DNA from: Bacillus sp. AFS037270
GTDB lineage: Bacteria > Bacillota > Bacilli > Bacillales_B > DSM-18226
DNA length: 64,000 nucleotides
NCBI RefSeq assembly: GCF_002585305.1
Contig: NZ_NUNF01000013.1
Location: 1-64,000, forward strand
Direction of reading: 5' to 3'
In this document: positions 55,849-64,000 of the stretch, piece by piece
How positions within the stretch are numbered: position 1 is the stretch's first letter
Layout of the letters: each line of letters begins with the position of its first letter
Notes under the pieces: model-generated
Told to the model about the DNA's origin: nothing
Databases searched by the model: none
The model's input: only the letters and a program-made list of their open reading frames with translations
Translations under genes and position numbers: made by a program

Positions 55849-57159
55849 TCATGTTGTTGATTCAAACAATTTCTTATTTAATCTAGGAGTATACATGATA
55901 AGAAATCCAGATCGTCCAATCGTATAAACGATGAAAGCCAGCCATAGGCCATGATTATGCCAGATAGATGTTACCGTAATTTGTAAAAGTATATAAACAA
56001 TCATTGCGTAAATCATAGAGTTTCGAACGGGAGCAATTTCAGTTGCTCCTGTAAAAACACCATAAATGACAAGGCCAAAACATGCGGCAAAAGGGTAAAG
56101 GATTAGCCATGTTCCGTATGTAATTGAAAGTTCAATAACACTTGATAGATTGGTAAAAAGTGCAATAATTTGTTTTTGAAATAATCCATAAATACAAGCT
56201 ATAACAAACGCGATAATGACCGACCATTTTTTTGATAAAGTAAGTGTCTTTTTATATAGTTCCTTGTCATTTGATCCTACCGCTTTACCGACAAGTATAC
56301 TCGTGGCGTTCGCAAACCCCTCAAAGAAATAAGCCATTATGTAATGAATTTGAAAAAGAACAGCATTGGCAGCTAACAAGTCTGTTCCAAACGAAGCTCC
56401 TTTTGCTGTAAACATATTAATAACGACTAATAAACTAATTGTTCGAATAAACAAATCCTTGTTAACGTTAAACATCTTTTTCATAGACTGTGTATCTATT
56501 AGTTCTTGAAAGGATGGGAATTGCCACACAAATGGGGATGCCTTTATTATAATAAGTAACCCTACTATAGAGGCTGTCACTTCAGCAATCAAAGCGGCCG
56601 CAGCGACCCCTTTTACAGCAAAAGAAAAGACGTGGACAAAAAGAATGGCCAAAATCATATTCAAAACATTCATTAAGACTTGTAAAAATAATGATTCTTT
56701 AATCTTAGCCATCCCCATTAGCCAGCCAAGGATAACATAGTTCATCAATGTAAAGGGTGCCCCCCATATTCTGATTCGAAAATATTCTGCGGAAAACTGA
56801 CTGACATCAGAATCAGCGGAAAACAATTTCAGAGCTAAATATTCAATTGGCCATTGAAGTAGAATAAAACAAGTTCCAACCGCAATAGCTAATAAAAAGG
56901 GACGAGATAAAGCAAGTATTCCTTGATCTGGGTCGCTTGCCCCGTTCGCTTGTGCAGTAAAAGCAGATGTACTAACCCGTAAAAATCCGAATACCCAATA
57001 TAATGTATTAAAAATTAGAGTCCCTACTGCAACTCCTCCAATATAAGCTGGATCGGGAAGCTGCCCTACAACGGCTGTATCTACAGCACCTAACAAGGGC
57101 GTTGTCATTGTCGAAATTGTTAAGGGGATCGCCAAAGATAGGTACGCCCGATTATTCAT
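55849..57159 (-). CDS. MATE-family efflux transporter (DinF type)
   Basis: This 436-residue protein has about 12 membrane helices in two related halves, starting LSLAIPLTISTMTTPLLGAVDTAVVGQL. MATE proteins export organic cations or other small molecules using sodium or protons. It lies just downstream of nikE but behind a hairpin (57196-57228), so it may have its own promoter. An export role for a metallophore taken up by the neighbouring importer is a guess from position only. Confidence 0.88.
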   Translation of the reverse strand: MNNRAYLSLAIPLTISTMTTPLLGAVDTAVVGQLPDPAYIGGVAVGTLIFNTLYWVFGFLRVSTSAFTAQANGASDPDQGILALSRPFLLAIAVGTCFILLQWPIEYLALKLFSADSDVSQFSAEYFRIRIWGAPFTLMNYVILGWLMGMAKIKESLFLQVLMNVLNMILAILFVHVFSFAVKGVAAAALIAEVTASIVGLLIIIKASPFVWQFPSFQELIDTQSMKKMFNVNKDLFIRTISLLVVINMFTAKGASFGTDLLAANAVLFQIHYIMAYFFEGFANATSILVGKAVGSNDKELYKKTLTLSKKWSVIIAFVIACIYGLFQKQIIALFTNLSSVIELSITYGTWLILYPFAACFGLVIYGVFTGATEIAPVRNSMIYAMIVYILLQITVTSIWHNHGLWLAFIVYTIGRSGFLIMYTPRLNKKLFESTT

Positions 57160-57195
57160 TTGAAATAGCCTCCTTTTATTACTTTAAATAAAAAC

Positions 57196-57228
57196 AATAG
57201 CCCCGATTTTGTAAAGGAAATCGAGGCA
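57196..57228 (-). terminator. terminator after the nik operon
   Basis: CCCCGATTT and AAATCGAGG pair with one mismatch, followed by CTATTGTTTTTATTT on the minus strand. Confidence 0.7.
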
Positions 57229-57253
57229 CTTGAAACTGCGGTTACTTTTTAAA

Positions 57254-58063
57254 TTAAGCACGTCTAACCGATCGAAAACGTGGGTACTCGGCAAGCATTG
57301 AATCCCTCATCTCTTTTACTACAGGATGTACTGAAGTAAAAAACTGATTTTTATCATCGTATAGCTCCACCAATTCTCCCTTTTCTAGTACACCTAATCT
57401 ATCACTAATGGTATAGGCAGCTTTAATATCATGTGTAATAAAAAGAAACGATAGTCCGAAGTCTGCTTTTAACTGCTTTAGTAATTCCAAAATCAGGGTT
57501 TGATTCACCATATCTAGACTACTGACAGCTTCGTCCAAGACAATCAGCTTTGGCTTAAGTGAGATGGCTCTTGCAATATTGATTCTTTGCAGTTGCCCGC
57601 CGCTAAATTGATTGGGATATTTTTTTAAGTCCTCTTCACTTAGCCCTACCCTTTCCAATAATTCAATAACGGTCCGTTTTTGTTCAGAGAGAGTAAGCTT
57701 TTCAAAGTTCTCTAACGGCTCTGAAATAATTTGTTCCGCGGTCATTCGAGGGTTGACCGATGAATAGGAGTCCTGAAAGACTGCCTGGAGATCACGACGA
57801 ATTTTTTGATAACTGTGCTTATCTGTGTTATAAATATCATGCCCTTGAAAAAGAACCTTTCCATATTGCGGCCGTTCCAAACCAAGAATCACTTTTCCTA
57901 AGGTACTTTTCCCAGCTCCACTCATACCAAGCAAACCTAAACAAGTTCCTTCCTCAAGAAAGAGAGAAATGTTGGAAAGTATTTTTTTAGAACGGTCTTT
58001 CCAGTTGATAAACTTTCGAGATCCGTAGCTATGAGTTAATTCATTTAATTGTAATAAACTCAT
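57254..58063 (-). CDS. nikE: nickel/peptide-type ABC transporter ATPase (NikE-like)
   Basis: This is one of the two ATPase subunits. Motifs: Walker A GMSGAGKS, Q-loop, signature FSGGQLQRINIARA, Walker B LIVLDEAVSSLD and a switch histidine in FITHD. I placed the start at ATG 58063 (MSLLQLNELTH, 269 residues) with GGGGGGAG upstream; the frame runs open to 58180 but the extra 39 residues overlap nikD and look unlike the family. It couples ATP hydrolysis to import by NikB and NikC. Confidence 0.9.
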   Translation of the reverse strand: MSLLQLNELTHSYGSRKFINWKDRSKKILSNISLFLEEGTCLGLLGMSGAGKSTLGKVILGLERPQYGKVLFQGHDIYNTDKHSYQKIRRDLQAVFQDSYSSVNPRMTAEQIISEPLENFEKLTLSEQKRTVIELLERVGLSEEDLKKYPNQFSGGQLQRINIARAISLKPKLIVLDEAVSSLDMVNQTLILELLKQLKADFGLSFLFITHDIKAAYTISDRLGVLEKGELVELYDDKNQFFTSVHPVVKEMRDSMLAEYPRFRSVRRA

Positions 58064-58091
58064 TTTCTCCCCCCTTACAAAATGCCTATTT

Positions 58092-58922
58092 TTAAGCCAA
58101 ATGGCTGACAGACTGATCGAATGGTAATACTGTTCGTGCACGTAAAAGTTTTTTCGTATATTCATGCTGTGGCTCATCAAATAGTTGGAACACGTCCGCT
58201 TTTTCTACGATTCGGCCATTCTGCATAACGGCAACTTCATCTGCCATTTCAGAAATGACCCCGAGGTCATGAGAAATTAATAATATAGCTGAGCCGAACT
58301 CAGAGCGAATTTTATCTAAATGGTACAGTACTTTCTTTTGATTATTTACATCAAGTGCGGTTGTCGGTTCATCAGCAATAATTACCGAAGGATGTAAGCA
58401 TGCTGCAATCGCAATCATCAGCCGTTGAAGCATACCACCACTCAATTGAAAAGGATAGTACTTTAATAGTTTAACAGGATCTGGTAAGTTGACATGATGC
58501 ATCGCCTCAATGGCCTGCTCTGTTGCTTGTTTTTTATTCCATTGTGTATGTGAACGAATCGTTTCAATAAATTGATGGCCAATTGTAAAAACAGGCGTAA
58601 AAGCATTCATTGGATTTTGCATAATAAAGGCTATATCCTTACCACGAATTCCACGCATTTCTTTCTCACCTAAACCGTTCAATTCATGTCCTTGTAATTT
58701 TATGCTCCCTGTAACTTTAGTGGTTTTCCGATCGAGCAGCTGAAGAATGGACATACTCGTAACGGTTTTACCGCATCCACTTTGCCCAACTAGACCAAGA
58801 ACCTCCCCACGCTTCAGTTCAAAATTTATATCTTGAACGAGAGTGGCAGCCCCATTCTTTGTTTTTACCTCTACATGTAAATCTCTAACTTGTAGCACAT
58901 TCGACTGTTCATTACCCAACAT
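58092..58922 (-). CDS. nikD: nickel/peptide-type ABC transporter ATPase (NikD-like)
   Basis: The first ATPase of the importer has Walker A GQSGCGKT, signature LSGGMLQRLMIA, Walker B VIIADEPTTALD and switch ISHD. Near the end is a PQHEYTKKLL element typical of the oligopeptide/nickel family. I chose ATG 58922 (AAGGA six bases upstream) over ATG 58928, which abuts the ribosome site and overlaps nikC. Gene order nikA-B-C-D-E is complete. Confidence 0.91.
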   Translation of the reverse strand: MLGNEQSNVLQVRDLHVEVKTKNGAATLVQDINFELKRGEVLGLVGQSGCGKTVTSMSILQLLDRKTTKVTGSIKLQGHELNGLGEKEMRGIRGKDIAFIMQNPMNAFTPVFTIGHQFIETIRSHTQWNKKQATEQAIEAMHHVNLPDPVKLLKYYPFQLSGGMLQRLMIAIAACLHPSVIIADEPTTALDVNNQKKVLYHLDKIRSEFGSAILLISHDLGVISEMADEVAVMQNGRIVEKADVFQLFDEPQHEYTKKLLRARTVLPFDQSVSHLA

Positions 58923-58924
58923 TC

Positions 58925-59767
58925 TCATTCCTTTTTAAAATCGCGTTTGACTCCGTAACGTTCTGATAACGCTTCTCCTAATAAATTGAAGGTAACAATA
59001 ACAAGCATAATCATTAACCCAGGATAAATCATCAAGGCAGGGTTTGTACGAATATACGACTTTCCTTCGTGAATCATTGCTCCCCATTCAGGTGTTGGCG
59101 GTTGTACTCCTAAGCCGAGAAACGACATAGCGGATATGTCCATAATGGCCCAACCCATTTCTAATGTACCCATTACGACTAATGGAGGGAGTACATTGGG
59201 AACAATATGATTTTTAATAATCTTCCATTGAGAGGAGCCGCTTATTTTCGCGGCTGCAATAAAGTTTTGTTCCTTCAAACTTAGAACCATTCCTCGGAAC
59301 ATTCTTGCGTAATAGACCCATTGGACAAGCATTAGCGCCAAGATGACCTGTGAAAGTCCAGGTCCGAAAATACCAACCAAACCAAGAATAAGGATAAGAC
59401 TAGGAAAAGCCATCACACCATCACAAAATCTCATCAAAACATGATCGACCCAGCCGCCTTTATACCCTGAAAAGGTACCAACGATTAAACCAATCACTAA
59501 GGATGAAATGAAAATGAGCATGGCAAAACCTAATGAAATTCGTGCCCCATATAAAAGGCGTGATAAGTTACATCTTCCTAAATGGTCGGTTCCTAATGGA
59601 AATTCCCAAGAAGGAGGCTGTAGTTTATAAACTAAATTGACCGCAGTCGGATCATTTGGTGCTAGCCAGGGGGCAACTATCGCCATAATAAAAAGTATAC
59701 CTAGAATCATCGAACATATAGGAATCACTTTTTGACTTATGAATTTTTTACGTATACTAGTTATCAT
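58925..59767 (-). CDS. nikC: nickel/peptide-type ABC transporter permease (NikC-like)
   Basis: This 280-residue inner-membrane permease has the DppC/NikC-type start (LAPNDPTAVNLVYKLQPPSWEFPLGTDHLGR) and the EAA-loop AAKISGSSQWKIIKNHIVPNVLPP. Six membrane segments are seen. The start overlaps the nikB stop by four bases. It pairs with NikB to form the channel. Confidence 0.92.
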   Translation of the reverse strand: MITSIRKKFISQKVIPICSMILGILFIMAIVAPWLAPNDPTAVNLVYKLQPPSWEFPLGTDHLGRCNLSRLLYGARISLGFAMLIFISSLVIGLIVGTFSGYKGGWVDHVLMRFCDGVMAFPSLILILGLVGIFGPGLSQVILALMLVQWVYYARMFRGMVLSLKEQNFIAAAKISGSSQWKIIKNHIVPNVLPPLVVMGTLEMGWAIMDISAMSFLGLGVQPPTPEWGAMIHEGKSYIRTNPALMIYPGLMIMLVIVTFNLLGEALSERYGVKRDFKKE

Positions 59768-60708
59768 AAGCGATTCCCTTCTTTCCTGGATATGCGCGGG
59801 TCAATATACATTTGAATAAGATCCACAATCAAATTACTAACAATAAATAAGCTAGCTGCAATAAACACATAACATTGAATGACAGGTATATCACGGTTAA
59901 AAATTGCTTCAATAAAATAACGACCAAACCCAGGCCAAGAAAATACGGTCTCCACGATAATCGTTCCCGTTAACAGTTTTCCAAGATTCATCCCTAGTCC
60001 CGTAATCATTGGTGAAATGGCGATCCTTAAGACATGCTTGGCCATTATCGTTTTTTCCTTAATTCCCCTTGTTCTTGCGAAAAGCACATAGGGCTCTTGT
60101 AAATTTTCTAGGATGCTCGTCCGCAACAATCTTGTATACATCGCAATTAAAGGAAGAGCTAGTGTTACGGAAGGAAGAACAAGATGCTGCCATGTCCCAA
60201 TCCCCTCAACTGGGAAAAGGTCCAGTTTTACTGAAAAGAAAAAAATCAAAAGATAACCTAACCAAAAAGATGGAATGGAGGCCCCCACAAATGAGAGTAT
60301 ACGACTAAAATGATCAATCGCACTGTTCTTCTTTACCCCTGCCAAAAAGCCAAGGGGGATACTGACGAGCACCGCTATGAATAAACTTCCTAAAGCTAGC
60401 TGGATGGTCGCAGGAATTCGGTAAATAACCTCGTCCCAAACGGGCTTATTCGTAAGATAAGATATGCCAAAATCAAGTTGGCATATCTTCATAATAGAGT
60501 TTACATACTGCATAAAAAATGGTTGATCTAAACCAAACTCATGTCTTTTTTGGGCCAAAATCTCATCGGTCGGTTCGATATGAGCTACTGTTAAATAGGC
60601 CTCGGCCGGATCCACCGGAGAAAAGTGGATCATCCCGGTCGTTAAAAGTGCGGCCAAAAGAAAAACCGGGATAATGGACATTATTCGTTTTATTATAAAA
60701 GTGCCCAT
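59764..60708 (-). CDS. nikB: nickel/peptide-type ABC transporter permease (NikB-like)
   Basis: This 314-residue permease starts with MGTFIIKRIMSIIPVFLLAALLTTGMIHFSPVDPAEAYL, typical of DppB/NikB, and has EAA-loop FARTRGIKEKTIMAKHVLRIAISPMI. About six membrane helices are seen. It follows nikA by 17 bp and overlaps nikC by four bases. Confidence 0.92.
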   Translation of the reverse strand: MGTFIIKRIMSIIPVFLLAALLTTGMIHFSPVDPAEAYLTVAHIEPTDEILAQKRHEFGLDQPFFMQYVNSIMKICQLDFGISYLTNKPVWDEVIYRIPATIQLALGSLFIAVLVSIPLGFLAGVKKNSAIDHFSRILSFVGASIPSFWLGYLLIFFFSVKLDLFPVEGIGTWQHLVLPSVTLALPLIAMYTRLLRTSILENLQEPYVLFARTRGIKEKTIMAKHVLRIAISPMITGLGMNLGKLLTGTIIVETVFSWPGFGRYFIEAIFNRDIPVIQCYVFIAASLFIVSNLIVDLIQMYIDPRISRKEGNRL

Positions 60709-60725
60709 AATAGCCTCCTACCTTC

Positions 60726-62351
60726 TTACTGCTTGATACTAATTCCTGTGAATGGATTTTCGTCACGATTCGCAGAGAAATGGAAGTTCGTGACATCTTT
60801 TTGATAAATCGCTGTTTTCTTAATATATGAAATAGGAACAATTGCTCCCTGGTCTTGCAGTGATGTTAAAACAGATGTGTAAAGCTGTTGACGTTCTGCT
60901 TCGTCAGTTGTCTGGGGAATACGTGCGATTTTCTTTAGTAATTCCGCTTTGTTCGGATAGGCTGAAATGGCTTCATTAAAACCAAATCCTTCTTTAGCCA
61001 CAATGTTTATAAATGTATGCGGATCATATGGAGCACCATAGTTACTAAAGAAATTAATATCAAAGTCATTATCTTTAAATCTTTGAACCTGATCCGCCAG
61101 CTCTACCCCCGTAATATTTAATTTAACACCAATGGCTGCCCATTCTGATTGTAGTGTTTCTGCCATTGCTTTTTGAATGGATTCTGCTGAATCGTACATC
61201 ATCTCAATTTCTAGCGGTTGTCCATCTTTTTCACGAACTGTTTTCCCTTTAGGAAGTTTCCAGCCTGCCTCATCCAATAACGCTTTTGCTTTTTTTACAT
61301 CATAATCAGTTGATTTAACATCAATATTGGAAGTGTAAGGCAAGTTTGTTGGTAAAATAAAATCGGCTGCTTCTTCTAGTCCCGAAGTAATTCCTTCTAC
61401 CATTGCTTCCTTATTAAAGCCATAATGTAGTGCTTGACGGACACGCTCATCGGAAAGCTGTTTTCTATTAGTATTCATAACAAGCTGTCTTGTCGCTACT
61501 GGCTCAGAAATACTAGCTTCGTAGTTACCAGTTGATTCCAATTGTTTGAAGGCGTCTAAACTAATAACCCCTTCTCCGTAAATTAAATCTATTTCACCTT
61601 TTTCAAAGGCTAGTACTCTCGTTTCTGCATCAGGAATCACTTTCACTTGAATTTTTTCTACTTTCGGAAGCTCACCCCAATAGTTTTCGTTGCGTTTGAA
61701 AATCGCATATTCATCCGCTTTATACTCTTCTAAAATCCATGGGCCTGTTCCAACTGGCTTCTTAATCCCTTTTGAAGTATCACCATCTTCAGGGAATCCA
61801 GCTTCACCTAAGAAACGAACTGGTCGAACAACAGCGAGCTCCTGAATCGTTGGATAATAGGCTTCAGTTAATGTCATTTTAAACGTATAATCGTCGACAA
61901 CTTCCGTACTTTGAATTTTTGAAAGAAAACCCAACCAGCTATGTAGATCCATATGATTCAAAATGGTATCAAAATTCTTTTTCACAATTTCAGCATTAAA
62001 ACTTGTTCCATCAGAAAATTTCACATCTTTACGCAGATGAAATGTATATACTTTTCCGTCTTGAGAGATGTCCCATGATTCTGCTAGATGAGGTTTTAAC
62101 TCGCCTCCTTCTCCGTAGCTTACTAATGGTTCATATACCATGGACTGAGCAAATAATTGTGATGGATTATAAACATGCGGATTCATTTCGCCCACATCTC
62201 TCGCCCAAGCGATTGTAAGCATGTTATCCTTTTTATTCTCCGAAGTTGCATCCTTATCACTAGCGTTGGTACAACCAAGTAATACTGTTGATAATAGTAA
62301 AATAAAAACAGAAGTTAATAAAAAATTCCGACTATTTATGATTTTAAACAT
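60726..62351 (-). CDS. nikA: nickel/metallophore-binding lipoprotein (NikA-like)
   Basis: This 541-residue lipoprotein is the receptor of the importer. Signal peptide with lipobox LSTVLLGC; then family 5 binding-protein features close to E. coli NikA (NPHVYNPSQLFAQSMVYEPLVSYG, GTGPWILEEYK, NENYWGE, WKLPKGKTVREKDGQPL, GAPYDPH). As I recall E. coli NikA, the metal-contacting His416 precedes the GAPYDPH block; here that position reads FFSNYGAPYDPH, with phenylalanine. The start at 62351 has AGGAGG seven bases upstream; the frame extends 47 codons further but this includes the promoter. Confidence 0.91.
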   Translation of the reverse strand: MFKIINSRNFLLTSVFILLLSTVLLGCTNASDKDATSENKKDNMLTIAWARDVGEMNPHVYNPSQLFAQSMVYEPLVSYGEGGELKPHLAESWDISQDGKVYTFHLRKDVKFSDGTSFNAEIVKKNFDTILNHMDLHSWLGFLSKIQSTEVVDDYTFKMTLTEAYYPTIQELAVVRPVRFLGEAGFPEDGDTSKGIKKPVGTGPWILEEYKADEYAIFKRNENYWGELPKVEKIQVKVIPDAETRVLAFEKGEIDLIYGEGVISLDAFKQLESTGNYEASISEPVATRQLVMNTNRKQLSDERVRQALHYGFNKEAMVEGITSGLEEAADFILPTNLPYTSNIDVKSTDYDVKKAKALLDEAGWKLPKGKTVREKDGQPLEIEMMYDSAESIQKAMAETLQSEWAAIGVKLNITGVELADQVQRFKDNDFDINFFSNYGAPYDPHTFINIVAKEGFGFNEAISAYPNKAELLKKIARIPQTTDEAERQQLYTSVLTSLQDQGAIVPISYIKKTAIYQKDVTNFHFSANRDENPFTGISIKQ

Positions 62352-62373
62352 ATAACTTCCTCCTAATTGATGT

Positions 62374-62388
62374 TGATAATCATTTTCA
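62374..62388 (-). promoter_or_regulatory. Fur-type box at the nik operon promoter
   Basis: TGATAATCATTTTCA matches the 7-1-7 Fur consensus (TGATAAT-N-ATTATCA) at all but one position. It lies immediately downstream of the -10 box, so iron-bound Fur should repress the operon. Confidence 0.82.
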
Positions 62389-62417
62389 ATTGTAAGAGCA
62401 TCACAGAGTCTTGTCAA
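62389..62417 (-). promoter_or_regulatory. sigma-A promoter of the nik operon
   Basis: On the minus strand TTGACA (62412-62417), a 17-bp spacer and TACAAT (62389-62394) form a strong promoter directly before the Fur box. Confidence 0.82.
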
Positions 62418-62471
62418 TGTAAAATTAGGAGCTTTATATTTTTTACCCACTTCATTAACAGTGCTAATAAA

Positions 62472-62530
62472 TAAAAAAGAGCCTGTATCCATAATTACTT
62501 GGTAATTAAAGATTCAGGCTTTTATTTTCA
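62472..62530 (-). terminator. terminator after the esterase gene
   Basis: AGCCTG (62480-62485) pairs with CAGGCT (62515-62520), with an inner TAATTA/TAATTA helix, and ends in CTCTTTTTT on the minus strand. Confidence 0.75.
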
Positions 62531-62588
62531 TTATCCATTAATGTTTATATATATTTAACGTAATGGATGGTTTTTTATATTTTATAAT

Positions 62589-63494
62589 CTATCTAAAATG
62601 CTTTTTCAACCAACTATGAGCTAAATCAAACCAAACCTTGCATTCTGGGTTTATATGACTTGCATCCCCTGCAGTGGTCTTATCACAAAGTGACAATCCA
62701 TGTACACCGCTTTCAAAAACATGCAGCTCATACGGAACTTTATGTTTTGCCAACATAGTTGCAAATCGTAAAGAATTCTCTGCATAAACCAGATCATCGT
62801 CAGCAGTGTGCCAGATAAATGTTGGCGGTGTTTGCGATGATACATAGTTTACTGGACTAACTTTTGAAAGTTGTTCATCACTAGGATTAGAAGTACCAAA
62901 TACAGCTTTACCTGAAACCTCCCAGAATCCTTTAATAAACTCATTAGCATCTGTTTCAACCTTCTCCTTCATTAACTGATAATCTACTAGAGGATATCCA
63001 AGAATAACTGCATTAGGCTTGAACACTTCATTATCAACATTAAACTTCTCATTTAATAAGCTGTTATTCCAATGGACACCAAGGCTGGCTGACAAATGAG
63101 CGCCGGCTGAAAAACCACAAACAGTAATTTTATTTGTATCCACTAACCACTTTGATGCATTTTCGCGGATGATGAGCATAGCCTTTGCTAGATCAAACAA
63201 TGGCTGCGGATAAGCTGATTTCTCATTAGGAGCAGGGAGATTATTGAAATCTTGAATCTTCTCCTTAAAATAGGTCGTATAGCGAAGAACAAACGTATGA
63301 TATCCGAGAGAAGCGAACCGCATAGCCACCGGTTCAGCCTCACGATCCGAGGTCCCTAGATATCCACCGCCTGGGCAAATCACGACCGCAGGGCGCAGCT
63401 GGTCCTTTTGAAATTCCATCGAGTTATTAAGAATATAAGTATGTAAGGTGACTGTTTCACTATCATCCCAAACTTGGATTTTTTCAATTAGCAT
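62589..63494 (-). CDS. alpha/beta hydrolase, acetyl-xylan-esterase-like
   Basis: This 301-residue esterase has oxyanion motif VVICPGGGYLGTSDREAEP (38-56), nucleophile Ser129 in VCGFSAGAHLSASLG, an aspartate in WHTADDDLV and a catalytic histidine in ESGVHGLSL. This is the pattern of BD-FAE/axe-type esterases, which remove acetyl or feruloyl groups from xylan-derived sugars. There is no signal peptide. A sugar symporter gene lies upstream, so imported acetylated oligosaccharides are a likely substrate. Confidence 0.86.
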   Translation of the reverse strand: MLIEKIQVWDDSETVTLHTYILNNSMEFQKDQLRPAVVICPGGGYLGTSDREAEPVAMRFASLGYHTFVLRYTTYFKEKIQDFNNLPAPNEKSAYPQPLFDLAKAMLIIRENASKWLVDTNKITVCGFSAGAHLSASLGVHWNNSLLNEKFNVDNEVFKPNAVILGYPLVDYQLMKEKVETDANEFIKGFWEVSGKAVFGTSNPSDEQLSKVSPVNYVSSQTPPTFIWHTADDDLVYAENSLRFATMLAKHKVPYELHVFESGVHGLSLCDKTTAGDASHINPECKVWFDLAHSWLKKHFR

Positions 63495-63551
63495 TTAATC
63501 TTCTCTCCCTTGATAAATTTCCTATATTTTCTATTATACTTTAACTTATAC

Positions 63552-63592
63552 AACAATAGAGGTGAATCTAAGTATAGTTCACCCCTATTGTT
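63552..63592 (-). terminator. hairpin after the partial symporter gene
   Basis: AACAATAGAGGTGAA pairs with TTCACCCCTATTGTT with one mismatch; no clean T run follows. Confidence 0.55.
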
Positions 63593-63602
63593 CAATATTT
63601 GA

Positions 63603-64000
63603 TTAAACTACTTTTTCATTAAGATCATTATTGACTTTCAACTTAGATTCCATTTCTGGAATTGGAAGAACAAACACAGCTGAAAGAATGGAGAAAGCGG
63701 CTAATACTAAGAAGAAGAACGTATATCCATCTCCGCCAAACAGGCTTACACCTAAAGCAATTAAAGCAGGTGCTGCAAAATTTACTAGTGTTGATGCTAA
63801 GTTTGTTGTTGTATTCATGATCGAGATGTCTTTTGCTGCATTCTCTTTGTTTGGGAGAATTCGGTTTACAAGAGCATTGTCTACCGCACCATATAATCCA
63901 AACCCAAAGTTAAAGATAAAGTTCCCTACGATAACCCAAGTGATATTGGATGAGAAAGCAAATGTGATTAGACAAACTCCTGTTAAAAGGGCTGCACCGA
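63603..64000 (-). CDS. sugar symporter (MFS/GPH type), partial: 5' end beyond the window
   Basis: The open frame enters from the window edge and encodes the C-terminal membrane helices of a symporter: GNFIFNFGFGLYGAVDNALVNRILPNKENAAKDISIMNTTTNLASTLVNFAAPALIALG, then a final helix and a charged tail. The motif GAVDNALVNRILP resembles the corresponding GIWNSLDNLLNLKVIP of the symporter at 50191. It probably imports an oligosaccharide for the esterase gene that follows. Confidence 0.85.
   Translation of the reverse strand, partial: GAALLTGVCLITFAFSSNITWVIVGNFIFNFGFGLYGAVDNALVNRILPNKENAAKDISIMNTTTNLASTLVNFAAPALIALGVSLFGGDGYTFFFLVLAAFSILSAVFVLPIPEMESKLKVNNDLNEKVV

Noticed and set aside
62352..62492. 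47-residue N-terminal extension of NikA
   Set aside because: It would contain the promoter and Fur box; AGGAGG and the lipoprotein signal mark the start at 62351.

Overview
The window looks like a chromosome segment from an AT-rich, Gram-positive spore-former of the Bacillaceae. Support for this comes from the biotin operon bioW-bioA-bioF-bioD-bioB-bioI with the P450 BioI and a BirA-type operator, strong GGAGG ribosome binding sites, lipoproteins with short Gram-positive signal peptides, YesM/YesN/YesL-type proteins, and CcpA-like cre sites. I cannot name a species. No tRNA, rRNA, CRISPR array or prophage was seen.

Layout. 1-1.36 kb: a lone LacI-family regulator behind five 11-bp phased repeats. 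1.6-8.1 kb: the biotin operon on the minus strand with promoter and BirA operator. 8.4-9.2 kb: a decayed IS21 istA remnant and an HU gene. 9.5-55.7 kb: a very large carbohydrate-utilisation region, almost all on the minus strand. It holds GH30, three GH3, a DUF5060-type hydrolase, three GH43 plus a GH43 remnant, GH78 and GH1, several esterases, a ChbG-type deacetylase, an AtuA-type pair, a sugar dehydrogenase and isomerase, beta-phosphoglucomutase, a CUT1 ABC importer with two alternative binding lipoproteins and no ATPase, a YesM/YesN two-component pair, two AraC regulators and a GPH-type symporter. 55.8-62.4 kb: a MATE exporter and a nikABCDE-type metal importer behind a Fur-like box. 62.6-64 kb: an esterase and the 3' part of a second sugar symporter, cut by the window edge.

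How it works together (inference). None of the glycosidases has a signal peptide, so they should act on oligosaccharides already imported by the ABC importer or the symporters. The set of activities (xylosidase/arabinosidase, rhamnosidase, beta-glucosidase, acetyl or feruloyl esterase) fits decorated plant cell-wall oligosaccharides. I infer a regulon for the YesN-like regulator from a 22-bp-spaced direct repeat found before four genes. Most promoter regions also carry cre-like boxes.

Most interesting points: (i) a small helical module shared by three unrelated glycosidases, at the C-terminus of GH3 and GH78 and the N-terminus of the DUF5060 enzyme; (ii) the four-site YesN-type operator; (iii) a GH3 enzyme of the Asp-His (NagZ) type 4 bp from beta-phosphoglucomutase, which suggests a retaining phosphorolysis route giving a beta-sugar-1-phosphate; (iv) three intergenic tandem arrays of one 52-bp repeat family; (v) an AraC-GH43-symporter cassette flanked by a decayed copy of the neighbouring GH43 gene's 3' end; (vi) three genes each broken by a single-base indel.
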